Below, piece by piece: positions 1 through 13,600 of a DNA stretch of 64,000 nt (its first letter is position 1; each line of letters starts with the position of its first letter). The notes under the pieces were generated by a model that searched no databases, had not been told where the DNA came from, and saw only the letters and a list, made by a program, of their open reading frames with translations. The position numbers and the translations under genes are program-made. The DNA comes from Dendrolimus kikuchii. Taxonomy: Eukaryota > Arthropoda > Insecta > Lepidoptera > Lasiocampidae. The stretch is taken from assembly GCA_019925095.2 (NCBI GenBank), contig CM034407.1, positions 4,549,210 to 4,613,209 on the forward strand, in the 5' to 3' direction.

Positions 1-69
1 GTAACAGGATTGGGTCCCCGAGTAATAATTTATAGATGCCTATTAAAAATAGGATAATTTTCATCACTT

Positions 70-309
70 CCATATTATACTAATATATAAAGCTGAAGAG
101 TTTGGTTGTTTGAACGCGCTAATCTCATGAACCACGGGTCCGATTTGAAAAATTCTTTTAGTGATAGATAGCCCGTTTATCAAGGAAAGCTATGGGCTAT
201 ATATCATCATGTTAAGACCAATAGGAGCGGAGCACCAACGAAGAATGTTTCAAAATCAGGGGGTTTTGAAGACAAATTCCACGCGGACGACGTCGCGGTC
301 ACAGCTATT
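70..309 (+). mobile_element. Helitron-like element
   Basis: Homologous to 29375-29585 (AACGCGCTAATCTCA, GACCAATAGGAGCGGAGCA). Starts near CATATTATACTAATATATAA; ends at CACAGCTAT, a decayed CTAG. Confidence 0.5.
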
Positions 310-769
310 ATTGAATAAAATGAGGTGAGGCTTCATTAATGTATGGAAAATAAAACATTTTGTTCAAAAACAGCCCGTTTCCCTTGGTTTTTTTGTTTGA
401 CATTGCTTCACGGAAATTGATCCTGACAAGTTACACTATGATTTGGTATAATAATGCAGGATGTGTTTATTTTTTCAAAATCAGTCGATTTGATTCCTGA
501 CAAGGCAGGTTTAAAAAATTTAGATTTTATGTGTTATCACTAGTGATACCACGTTAGTTTTTGTCGAAATAACGACCTCGAGACTGCTTTGGTTATTTTG
601 CGCTGTTTAGCATCATAGTTCAGGATTTGACCCTGAAGACCCCCCTTGAAAAAATAACTCTAAATAGATATTCTATAAATGTGCCAAGATTTAAGTCTGC
701 ATTAAATTAAAAATCAGGAGTCCTTCAAGCGCCGGAAGTGTGCCGCCATTGGAAACTGTTATAAATATG

Positions 770-885
770 CAGTGTTCGGGGTCGAAACTCAAGTCCGTGG
801 GGTCCTAACGCTCTAAAGTTCTAAAGATTTAACGTCTCACGCGACCAAAAGGCTGCTGTTGGAATCTCCAACAAAAAGTATTCAT
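770..885 (+). repeat. fragment related to 3895-4105
   Basis: Contains GGGGTCGAAACTCAAGTCCG and ACGTCTCACGCGACCAAAAG, which align with the GVETLGPWG remnant. Too decayed to translate. Confidence 0.35.
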
Positions 886-1130
886 TACTTTAGTGTGGCA
901 TAGTACTGGCCACCAATACATAATAAATATTTGAATTTAGAACGAAGTTTTTGTTTTTTTATCTGTATATTTTTTCCCTCCGTTGCTATTAAAATCATCA
1001 TTCTATTACGCACGTGTAGTTTTCATTAATAGTTAAAATATTTACAGTCCACAACGAATTAATATTTAAAGAAGTGTTCAACACTGCCATATATTTTGCT
1101 TAAAGATTAAGCATTTCTAAACATGATGGT

Positions 1131-1260
1131 AACATACATGCTTACACTTATTTTCTATAAATATCATTATATTAATAAACAAGTAATATGTATATCTATA
1201 CATATTACTTGTTTATTAATATAATGATATTTATAGAAAATAAGTGTAAGCATGTATGTT
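1131..1260. repeat. near-perfect 130-bp palindrome
   Basis: Positions 1131-1194 are the exact reverse complement of 1197-1260; only the two central bases fail to pair. AT-rich. No target duplication or coding content; lies about 375 bp upstream of the TMEM53 coding exon. Confidence 0.95.
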
Positions 1261-1439
1261 TAAATTGTGCAATCCTATATTTTTCTGCTCTACCTACATC
1301 GCTAGATTAGTTAAGAATTTCTTTTAAGCTAGGTTGTGTAGAAGTCCTTTTTAGCGATAAGGACGCCTGTTGTTTTGCCAACACGTATTGTAATTATGCA
1401 TTTTGTTTTTGTTTATTTTGGCGAACAAGAAAGCTTTAT

Positions 1440-1555
1440 CTAATCTAATATTTTCTACATCTTGAAGTAAGTGCAAAATAAAACATAACAACAACAACAG
1501 CTACAAAATTGCAAAATGCACCAACTTCAAGATGTTCTAGAAAATATTTATTTGT
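1440..1555. repeat. imperfect inverted repeat around an AAC-rich loop
   Basis: AATATTTTCTACATCTTGAA at 1447 pairs with the complement of CTTCAAGATGTTCTAGAAAA at 1526, with ACAACAACAACAG between. Confidence 0.6.
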
Positions 1556-1634
1556 TGCTTTTTAATTTGAGTCTGTTTTGTTTTTGTTAATTTTTTTTAT
1601 AAAATCATTTCAGAAACGGTATCAAGCTTCCGAG

Positions 1635-4600
1635 ATGGCGACATTGTGGCAGAATACCCTTAACTTCGTGGTTCAGAACGGCAAATGTCGATTTCATAGA
1701 AATGTAAGTTTTTGTTGATTTTTTATATTCTTTAATGTTAATTTTATTCTTATAATATTACTATAGAGAGCCACGTATCCGGCCATTGTCTAAATAATAA
1801 CAAGTATTTCCGTATTATTGACAAGGTCAAGACGTTCGTTACACACCATCTTCTTTTATAGGTAATGGTTAAAATAAAAGAATGAAAATAATCTTTCCAA
1901 ATCAAGAACAATAATACTATTATAGGTGCTAACTAACCCCTATTTCTAGAATGTGTAGAATTCTAAACAGCAGCAGTGATGTTACAGACATTTACTTTGA
2001 CTCCAAAAATTCATTTTATAAAAAGACTAGAGTTTACCCCGCGGCTGTGCCGCGGGTTAACCTCTAGTTCCTGCTTCTTGTTTAAAGAGCAGGCGTTAAT
2101 ACAGGTTACAATGTACACCATTTTTATGTTAGTGCCATTTGCACCCGAAAAATTCACTTCATTTTATATCGCAAACTCGATGCTTGATATATTCTCATGC
2201 CGATCTCCTGGCATGAGCATATATGTCCATTTTCGGCATTAAAACTACATTTAAACAAAATTACAATAAAAACGATCCAGTATTTCCCGTGTTTTCCGAA
2301 AACTTAACAGAAAGACATATCGAGTTACTATCGCATTTTTATAGACGATGCATTTTTATATCTATGAACTTGAGAAATGATTGGTCTCATCCAAACTTTC
2401 ATCCTCTATTACAAACAGTCCTAGTTCTATTTATCTATCCCCCGTCAATGAAAACTACAAAAATGACAAAAGGGACAAAAAGAGCAACATGGACAAAAAG
2501 GACAAAAAAGAGTCGAAGAGCAAAAGAGCAAAAGAGTCGAAGAGCAAAAGAGCAAAAGAGCAAAAGAGCAAAAGAGCAAAAGAGCAAAAGAGCAAAATAG
2601 CAAAAGAGCAAAAGAGCAAAAGGGCAAAAGGGCAAAAGGGCAAAAGGGCAAAAGGGCATAAGGGCAAAAGGGCAAAAGGGAAAAAGGGCAAAAGGGTAAA
2701 AGGGCAAAAGCCTGTCCCACTTTTGGGATAATCTTTACATAAATCAATCCCAAAATCTATCCCATTATCCGGGATGAAAAATATCCCTTGTCCACCCTCG
2801 GTATTCAAATTACATGTGTACCGAGTATCAGCCAAATCGGTCCAATAGTCTTTCCATAAAAGGATAACAAACAGAGAGACAAATATACTTTTATCCCGGA
2901 AACTATCCCATTTTCCGGGATAAAAAGTATCCTATGTTCATTCTCGGCATCGAAAATATATATATACTGAGTTTCAGCCAAATCGGTCCAGTAGTTTTTA
3001 GGTGAAAACGGAACAGCCAGACAGACAGACAGACAGACAGAGTTACTTTCGCATTTGTAATATTAATAGGGATTCGTTTAGCCCAAAAAGACAATAATTA
3101 GTCATAGAGTGACATACAGACTAATTTCATCACCTTACACATTTTTGTTATTTTTATTATTAGAGTATAATTAAATAACAGTGAAGAAGTTAAATTGCAA
3201 ACTGTGTTCACCTATAATTAGTTTTTACATCACATTGTGAACCTTAGTCATAAGTCCAGTAACTGATCAAATCTGCAAAACGTTGGTGATCTTTAATCAA
3301 ATAAAATAAAACAAAACTAACAGAGACTGGTCGTAAAATTAATAATCTGCAGTGGCGGAAGTGGATCGGTCACGTAGTCACACCCAAGGCCAGCCTTGTC
3401 TCATGGGCACCTCTACTGAAGGCATGTCTTGGGACGTCGCGGCAAGCTACTTTGCCCGGAACCTACGGCGCCTCACTAGATCCAGAGGGACGCTCGTAGG
3501 TTTATAATAGAAAACACTTTATTGTTCACCAAAATAAACAATAACAAAATGAATAGTTAAAATAACTAGTGGCCGTCCGTGGCCGAAATTCGACCATAGT
3601 AATTTGTTGTCAAAGACTATATTTCTGTAACCACAGATTTCGCCAACGCGACACTGAATGACTTTGACAATAAACAAAAGAGTATAAATGCGTGTGTGTG
3701 TCAAATACATGGTAGTGTGTGTATTGTTTTTTTTATTGATTTAATGTATTTTTAAGTATAATTTAAAAAAAAATTAGCATTCGTCGTTTCTTCTCTATAA
3801 ACTAGAAGTGTGCGAAATTTCATACTCCTCCGTCCGCGCAATTTTCGTAAAAAAGGGTACAAAGTTTTTGCTTCACGTATTAATATATAGATTTTACGGA
3901 AAAACAAAACTCTATTTGGGGTCGAGACCCTGGGACCATGGGGGCCTGAGGAGCACAAACTTTACCGAGACATAGCGAAACGTCTGGTAGACGTCTCACG
4001 TGACCAAAAGACCTATACCTTGAACAACGTATTAGCGTTGCTATAAAGGGAGGTAATGTAGCCAGTCTTTTGGGCATGTTACCAACTGACAGCAGTCTGG
4101 CGCTAGATTTTATAGTTTAATTTCTTTTGTATATATAGTTTTATTTGGTTTAATTTTATTACTAATTATGTTTTCAAACAAGATAATAAATATATTAATT
4201 TCAAATGTTTTTATTCAAAACAAGTTCCACTGGAGAACACTTTTTAAAGGTCATACCTACATATAAGTTAAAATTTAAATTTACTTCCTAGTCTATGTAC
4301 ACCGCTTAACAACGCGTTATTGCTGTTAAGGTAATTCAGCTGAAATTGATTATATCAAACTTTTTTAATAATAAATTTTATACAGAAATATGTTACACAA
4401 TTACTTTTCGGAGAAAAAATGAAATTTGTAGTAATCAGTGCATACTCACTAAGACAAAGACATAATAAAAGGAAAGTATAATATTATTATAATTATAATA
4501 ATGACATGACGTAGTAAAATTTTATACTGCACGATATCTCCATAAATTCCTTATATGTGGCAAGTTAAAAACGTTATATAAAGTATAGTTTTTTTTAATT

Positions 4601-7600
4601 TATATTTTATTGCAGGAAGTCAGCAGACAGGCAGACGGCCCACTTGATGGAAAGCGGTTACCATCGCCTATGGACATTTGCAACACCAAAGGTGCTACAA
4701 ATGCGTTGCTGCTCTCTTAAGGGAGACTGGAATCTGGTCACTAATGCCGGAACACAACTCAAGGTTGTTATGGTGGTATACGTTAGACCAGAGGTGGTAG
4801 CCACCTAGTCGGGCAAATGCCCTACCACCTGGCTGTGGGTTGTTTTGTCGCCTCTTACGACAGTCCGCCCGGCCGCAGGAAATTGTATTCTTTCTCCGTT
4901 CCTACACGGATAATAAGAGGTGAGATAATGTAGTATAAGAGGTTGGAGCGAGCTGCTATGTAAATGAAGTTTTGTCACTTAAGTATTCTTCAATAGTAGT
5001 ATCACTTTTTGACAAGATACTTTTTAATTTGGTTTTAAATTTAGTGAACGGCAGATCTAACATTTCATTCGAAATTTTATTGAAGAAACGTATACCGACC
5101 CCCAAGAATGAGGATAATACTTTTTGCAATCTAAAAGATCAATATCAGTCTATTACTATTCTGGTGTTGAAATTGTGAATATCCTTATATTGTTTATTAG
5201 CACTCAAATTATTACGAATATAAATACCGTCGACCGTCATAATACTTATTTTGTACAGTTTGTACATTTGCTCTTGCTTGTAGTGGTGGATGTTGGCAGT
5301 CGTTGGTGGAGTGCTGGTGCTTTCTTGTAGTGGGGTGAAGAAAATACACCTTGTTGCTTACAGAGATTTATTCTCGTAGTTTAAAAAAAAACTACCTCTT
5401 AAAACACAAAAATATTCAAATTAGTATCTTAAAATACCCTATTTTACATAATAAAAATATAAAATCAGAGGGTAATTTTTTTTGAACAATCCCCATTATT
5501 ACGAATATAAATTCCGTCGATATTCAAATTAGTATCTTAAAATACCCTATTTTACATAATAAAAATATAAAATCAGAGGGTAATTTTTTTTGAACACTTC
5601 CTCACAACACCAGCATGTAACAGATACACTCTACATCAGTATAAGTTTAGTATTAAAATTAGAACAAATTAATATAATAAGTTATTCCTAAGGTACACCA
5701 GAACACAGAAATCACTGAATTAATGTCACACACAGTAACAAAAATAAACAATGTGTGTATGATGAACTGTAAAAACTTTCATAGAAATTAAGTTGTAAAA
5801 AAGGGTACGGAACTCGAGTCCGTAGTTGTTAAAAAAAAACAACTTATCTCAAGGGCCGATTATTCAATCACCAGATAAAAGTTATCAGTCAAATAAATTA
5901 TAACTTGACTAAATTCAAAAGTGATACAATTCAACTGTTTCATTCATGCAGCTGCATCATTCTTATTATCCCACGTTGTGTTTTATTCTATAGACTATAT
6001 TTTATCTGATGATTGAAAGATCCGCCCAAGTATAATTAAATTAAAATGAAGTAAAATGAAAAAATCAAAACAGTACAATGTAGACAGTAAAGAGCAAGTT
6101 AAGAAGAATATGAAGAACATAAAAAATAGAAGAATAGTAAAGAAAGAGAATACCGTTTACTCTCTAGTCTGGATAGTCAGCATCCTACTATTCCTCCTGC
6201 GGGGAACACCATGTCCCATATGTCCCTCGCTAACCACCCCCGGGTTCCGAGAAGATGCATGAATGCACTCCCCCAGTGATATAAATATAATGGAAGACTG
6301 ACTGACGGAGTACTAGTATATGTAGTGCAAACTTCGGGAGGCTCACATTCAGTAGTGGCAGCGGTAGACAGAAAGAAAAGACTACACGCTGAGACGATCG
6401 AAAGTATAGACGAAGTCTACGTGAATAAAAGTGTCAAATTATGTGAAGCGTTTTTAAAAACTGGTACGCGTAATTTTATGTAGTATGTATACACATGGTT
6501 TGCGTCTGTGTAGGTGTGGCGGCACTATGTGCACAGCACTAGTTGCGCGTCACATCACTAACCAGGAGATAAAAATAATGCGGTTACATTTTTTTATGAA
6601 AACAGTTTTCCCGGCAAAATTATTGTTTTATAGTACTTAATATGCTTTTAACCTTCTGCCTGTGGGAATAAATGAGTGTTAGCTATTCATGTGCTCTCAT
6701 ATTTAATCCACTGGAAATTATACCATCTTTACCCGTACTTATTTAATACTAAATGCTCATGACGCACTGCGGCGCCATTAGCTTCCTTTAGCCGGCTTCA
6801 CTCTAAGACCCCGGCGTTCGGTTACACAAATGATAAAATTACGTGAGGCAAAATAAACGTATTGACTAGAGATGTGCCGATTAGTAGGCGACTAGTCGGT
6901 AAAGCCGACTATTCGGCCACTATCGTAGTCGGCGACTAGTCGGCACTATTCGGCAAAGAGCGCCGATTATCCGGCTTCTTACTTTGTAATTTGTAATCTA
7001 TACTTTACTAATACTTTGTAATCCTAATCCATACACGAAACTTTCTTTTTGACCAGATTAAATTTTAACTGAGCTCTTTTACTTTAATGAACAATAACAG
7101 TATTATCTTTAAAATAAAATATTTTTTATATTTTTACACAAAAACACCGCCCTGACCTGTACAAAAGCAAAAATCAAGAAACCCATGCGATGGTTGCGAC
7201 TTGCGCGCGAATCAGCTATAAACGAAGCGTCACGGAAATGCCCGAAACCCTGATCGGCTTGGCCGACTAATCGGCCGACTAGTCGGCCTCTTTACAACCG
7301 ACTAATCGGCGAGCCGGCTAGTCGGCCAAAGTCATAATCGGCACATCTCTAGTATTGACCTTAAATTATTAAGATAATGTGAATAGAAAGAGAGACAGTA
7401 TCCCTATAAATAAACAGCATAGTTTCTTATGACATATTTATTTTTATCAATTTTACAATTAACTAGATTGATATAATTGTTTACAGGTTCTTAACTGCCC
7501 TCTGTTATCATGTGCCGCAAACATCGTAGGCTTCCGCAATATCCACTTTCAAGAACTGAACAAGAACTTTAAGTACATCAGCAATGAGAAAACGGAGCTC

Positions 7601-10600
7601 AAAGTTGACCCTGTCACGATGAAGTAAGTCTCTTGACATCGAAACTATACCATTCTTAAATGACTCGTAGTTGTTCGGTTAAGATAAGCTACGATACTCG
7701 CGTATATTCAAATACTTGAGTCCCAATCTTCCATTATTTGTAAACGGCAGAAAACCCGCCTGATGGAAAGTGGTTACCGTCGTCTATGGACTCACGGGCA
7801 CCAACTCCAGTCCGGTGTCCGGAGACGCCGATATCCGCAAAATCTCCTCCCGTGATTCCATCATAGGGGTCCGTCCACCAGCAATTGGGGATGCGGTGTA
7901 TCTAACCTCTGTTGGTGTAGAGGGTCACTCTGCTTCCCCGGTTCGAAAAGTCATTTTCTTCCAACTCAAGCGCGGGCACATGGGACGCAGGCACAGGTTT
8001 AATAGTGTAGTTAAGAACGTCTGTATCAGAGTCCCACACAAGCCGTGCGGTGCTTAATCTCGTTGCGTAAGGTCTAACCCCCACAAAGGGAGTATTGTAT
8101 GAAATGGGGTATTGTATGAAATGTATTCCCCTGCTTCAACAAAAAAAAGTCATTGCCAACAAGTTGCCGGTTTCTAAGGGACTTGAACGAGCCACTAATG
8201 CGAGAACACACGAAGACATAAGTCTACGTATTCCTGCCAAGGAAACTATTCGGGTTAGTACTCTATTTATAACTTACTTTGATGTAAATACGTTTAAATG
8301 GCGAAAATATATTATAATATATTTAATGACTCATCTAAGACAATAAATAACTTTACATTAATTTTAAGTCGGGTAAAGGTCCGTACAGAAATTGACACAG
8401 TCATTTAGGGCCGATTTTTAACCGACTTTCAAAAGAAGGAACCTGATTCGCCTGTGTGTCTTTTTTTTTCAATCGTCAGATAAAAAAGACTAAGGAATCC
8501 ACACTCAGGGTCGGCTCGAGACGGTAGGCATGGTAAACAACTGCCTTGGCAGCAAAAATGTCTGCAAAAACGCTTCAACTACTGTAACCTAAAAAAAAAC
8601 ACAACACCCAAAAATTTATTTCAATTCGTTCCCTTGAATATAGAAACATTGCAAACGATGTACATACAGTTCAGGGGTCACCTTGAAGGCAAGGCAAAAT
8701 TTGCCTTCAAGAAGCTGGGAGTGCTAAACCGGTCTAAGCGGTATTTCACTCCGCGGCAACGCCTTGTGCTTTACAAATCTCAGGTGAGGCCGCATATGGA
8801 GTATTGCTCACATGTGTGCCGGAGCACCTGCCTACCAGCTGGATTTAGCTGGACAGTATTCGATGTCGAGCCCTTCGCATTCTCGACGATCCTATACTCA
8901 CAGACTGTTTAGATACTCTTGGTCTTCGGATAGACTTCGCATCTCTGCATATTCTACCGACTGTACAATGGGGAGTGTTCCGAGGAACTGTTCAGAATGG
9001 TGCCTTCGTCTTCCTTTTACCACCACACCGCACGCCATCGGTTGGGCGTTCATCCCCACTTCCTTAAGCCGCTTCGCTCTTGTACGCGTCGGTTCTCTAG
9101 AACGTTTCTCTTGGGCACCGTAGGGATTTGGAATAAGCTCCCGGCCGTGATTTTCCCACATCGCTACAATATGGGGTTTTTTAAAAAGGGTGTCATAAAA
9201 TTTCTTCGAGGCCGGCAGCGCGTTAGTGACATCTCTGGTGTTGCAAACGTCCATAGGCGAAGGTAACTGCTTTCCAGCAGGTGGGTCGCCTACCTGTCTG
9301 CTGTAGTCCAGCTGTAAAAAATGAGAAAATCTATGAGTAGTGAGATCAAGTAACTATAACACGTAAGGACAGGTTTCTGGGAGAAGAAAGCTAGATAGAA
9401 GTAGTTAGTTTATCGTGATTAAGACCCTTGTCCATCCAAAGGTTGCTTGGAAGAGATTGCTTTAAGCAATAAGGTCGCCCATTGTACTACTCCTAATATT
9501 AAGATATGTAAATGTGTTAGAGAGTTGGTCTGAAAGGGAGTGTCGGGGTGAAGGTAAGGAAAGAAATGCTCCGGTGGTTCGGGCATGTGGAAAGAATGCA
9601 TGATGAAAGAATGACTAAACAGATATACAATGCAAAAGTGGGTGGATGCAGAAGTCGTGGAAGGCCACGACACACCTTCCATGATTAAATTGATCGTGTA
9701 CTAGCAGAAGGTGATGTCAGGAGTCTTAAGAACAGACGAGCGTGCATGACAAGAGTTATGAATGTCAAAGAAGCAAGTGAGGTGTGTAAGAATAAGCCTG
9801 AATGGCGCTCTCTTGTTCGTGCCTACCCCGCAAGGGAACTGGCGTGAAGTTATGTATGTATGTATGTAAATGTGTTACTGTTTTAAGTTGGTGTACAAAA
9901 AGAGTATTGTTGTTGTTGTTATAGAAGACTTCATTTAGATTTTTAAGCTTCGATGAGGGCGGCCTTCTTCGAGTTTGCCTACGGCGGCAAAAATTCTGCA
10001 GCTGACCCTGCCACACAACACTGTTTCATTTGATTACCTTGTGAAATGTTTTCAAATAATGTTGCCCGACGCCAAACAATAGTGACCTGTCTAACCTGTA
10101 TTTTAAAGTTAAATTTTGTTACGAAATGACTCAGTTGTATGATGTTTGAATAACTAGCTGATTGTATGCAAAAGTAGTCTATCCCGTAGAGTCTTTTCAT
10201 TTGAAGTGGATGAAGGGATAGCCACTGGGTCAGTTAGATCTTGAAAAATTGATTATATAGTTTTTTTTTTATCACAGTCGATAAGTTTTATTAGGTCTCT
10301 ACCCATAAATTAATGTTTAACAGATATTAAAGTTATTTTTATTATAATAAGTATTTTAAAAGTACTTTATATTAGCGCCCATTCATTATGTGAAAATAGT
10401 TTTAGAAATTATTATAAGTTATCATCTGATAAGTTACTTATAATAAATATGTAGTAAAATTATTTTCACGTAAATGAACGGGCGCGAACATAACATACTT
10501 TCAAAATACTTATTATATTAAAAATAATATTAATATCTGTTAAATATTAGTTTAAGCGTAATACGTATTTTTGACTCGTTTATAGCTGCATAACTTCGCA

Positions 10601-13600
10601 CAAAATCTATGGTCTTATATATTTTTATCATCTTACAAAATGGTCTCAGATGATAAAAAGTATCTCAGTTGATTTCACTTTTGTTCCCATCGTCGCTCTC
10701 TTTCACTCGCAAATATTGTCAAACAGCATTGTGCTAAGAGCGCGCGTATAGAGCTGTGTTTGTCGATTGTTTCGGTAACATGCAGTCGTAATAAAGCAAA
10801 TTCTTAAAAATGGCAACGTCGCTTGAAATAACTTAAACATTACCGATACATATAACGTTAAAATCATAAAAGTTACTAAGTAACGGTAAAAATATAAATA
10901 ACCAGTATGGCAATATCTTTTTCCAACATACCGGTAATTACCTATATTTTTAAAGGTAATTGATAACGTTGACGGGTCGTTGCAATAATAAACAACCCAT
11001 TCATTTTCAAAGTATGTAATTTTGTATTTGATATTTACATAGCCGAACGTATCAATATAATATATATATTCGGATTTAAAGGGATTAAATTCTGTAAATT
11101 TTCGTGACAAATTTTCTTTGTCTCTAATGTGACATGACCGTTGTCAATTATGAAACATTCAATCTTGCCTACCAGGCAATAGGCGAACAGGTTTGTTTCG
11201 CCACAACGTTTTCAAGCCCTGATTTCACTGTCAAATACCACTACTAACAGGGTGTTCCATCAGTAGTTCACAACGCCCAAAATGCTCAGTTAGCCGTTCC
11301 ACAAGGCGTCCGCGATCGTTGTGGTCGTGGCGAAAACGTCACTAATGACGTCATAATTTTCGATCACACAACGCTCAAAACGACCCACGTCAAGAGGTGG
11401 GTCGAATAGCCGTTCCACTTGGGTTTACGATTGTAACGCCGGCAAGCAAGTGGAACGGCATAAATCGCGGCCGTGAACGTGGTCGTTGTGAGTCCCTAAT
11501 GGAACGTAGCCTAAGAAGTGTAAGAAATCGTGGTAGGTTAGTGGCTAGCGCAGGCGTTCCAAACTCGAAGGGCGCGGTTTCGAATCCTGGTCCGAAAGCA
11601 TGTACTACTTACGCATATTTATGACCTAACATATATATTGACATTGAAACACAAAAACAAACGACATCATGATGACTCCTGCACATCGAGATGTTCAACG
11701 TGCGAAACCTGCCAATCCGCCTTAAATAAGCGTTGCAGGTATGCTGTCCGTTCTCCCTATAAAAATGAAAAGCCTGAGCCCAGCAGTGAGACGTTTATGG
11801 GCTGTTGTTAATATGTTTTGAGAAATGTCGGACGGACTTCAAGAAAGTATTTTTCAGGTTAAACAAACGTCCAGACAGACCGCTGTGTATAATCATGAGC
11901 TGGATGATGGCTAAGCCAAAACACACACAGAAATACGCTGAACTGTATCTCCCGTATGGCTTCGATGTGGTTATCGTCTCTTGCTCGCCGATGCAACTGA
12001 TGTGGCCAGCTAAAGGCTCCAAGGTTAGTTCTTAATATTTATCATGGAAGAAGAAATTTCAAACTAGAGATTGGTTTCAAAAAAATTTAAGGTATAGTAG
12101 GTACTTTTATTAGTGAATTAAATTAAACAATTTTTCTAAATTATTATGATAAACTAAAAACTGAACTATCCTATAAATAATTCTTTTGAATTATACGTTG
12201 TACTATTTCACTCATTATAAAATTTAAATACTTGGGGCCTTATATGAAAATCGATTCTTAGGGAGTATTTAAACTCCATGAAGAAAATGATTGTGGAAAG
12301 CTTTGTTGAGTAGTTTTTTTTGATACAGAGGGTTCTTTATTCAATGCGGTGATGAATGTCATGAAGCCTGTCTACTAACAAGCGCTTGGCCGTTTTATTT
12401 ATTTCAGGTAATCGCAGCTGATCTTATGAAGTTTATAGAATCGAACGAAAATTTCGGCCCATTGGTGGTGCATGGCTTCTCTGTTGGTGCTTATCTGTGG
12501 GCTGAATTGCTAGTGCAGTCTCTTGGAGATAAGAGAAGGTCATTTTAGAGTAAGTCTTTTTGGATACGTTTAAATGTAATTTTTACTATTAAATCTCTTT
12601 AATTTTCAGATACCAACCGCAGTTAGATCGCGTCGCGGCGCAAGTGTGGGACTCTCCAGCGGACATCTATGAAATTCCAGTCGGTTTGTCGAAAGCTGTA
12701 TTCCCGAAAAACAAGCTTTTACAGACAAGTTTGAGGACATACGCGACGTAAGTATTTAAAGTTAAGTTAAAAGTTAAGTATCAAGTTTTTTTGTTAACTT
12801 CTTGTCTTGAATGTCTTTTCTTGTGACCACGGGTCTTAAATACAGGGGAAATCCAAAAGCGCCGTCTAGTGCCTCGCGCTTCGTGTGCGTGTGGGGCTCT
12901 TGCACCAAACCTCCTCCATTAAAGAAAGAGGGCGAACAAACTATCCACTAAAAATACCTGGGTCCCTATAAGAGTATATATCTAGAATGTCGGGGATGTC
13001 TAACGTAGTTAAGCGTTTAACAACAATTAACGTTTCAACAACAATTCCCAATCAACATATTGTCACAATAATTAAACAATACATTACAACACCACACAAG
13101 TCGCAAACACACATCCAATAACAAAACTTACACACATACTCACACCAACGCGCACTACCACCGCATTGCATTACACGCAAACTTCACAAACAAACCGAGA
13201 CACACAGAGCCTAAAAATTAATAACCCATATACAAAATTGAAAAAACAACACACATGGCACTAGTTAGGTTAATACATATATAGGTATAGACATAAGGCA
13301 TACACTGCACATGCACTGCCAGACAACACCAGCATGTAACAGATACACTCTACATTAGTATAAGTTTAGTATTCAAATTAGAATAAATTAGCTACACCAC
13401 AACACAAACATCATTCAATAAATGTCACACACAATAACAAAAATAACCAATAAGCGTGTATAAATTCTAAAAACTTTCTTCTAATTTAAGTTGTAAAAAA
13501 AGGTACGTAACCCGAGTCCGTAGAGTTGTTAAAAAAACAAACAGAAAAACGTAGTTAAGCTCTTCTAACATCCTAGTGCGCCGCTTTGGTACTAAACCCC

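Noticed and set aside
2223..2835. Several 90-126 codon open frames on both strands
   Set aside because: They read through a stop-free minisatellite (KSKRAKEQ or LLPFCPFA repeats) inside a Helitron and have no start or splice context.
11821..11857. Extension of TMEM53 exon 3 upstream to the open frame containing CRTDFKKVFF
   Set aside because: The acceptor at 11856-11857 restores the phase from exon 2 (ATG AA/G TTA), whereas using the earlier AG at 11821-11822 gives the wrong frame.
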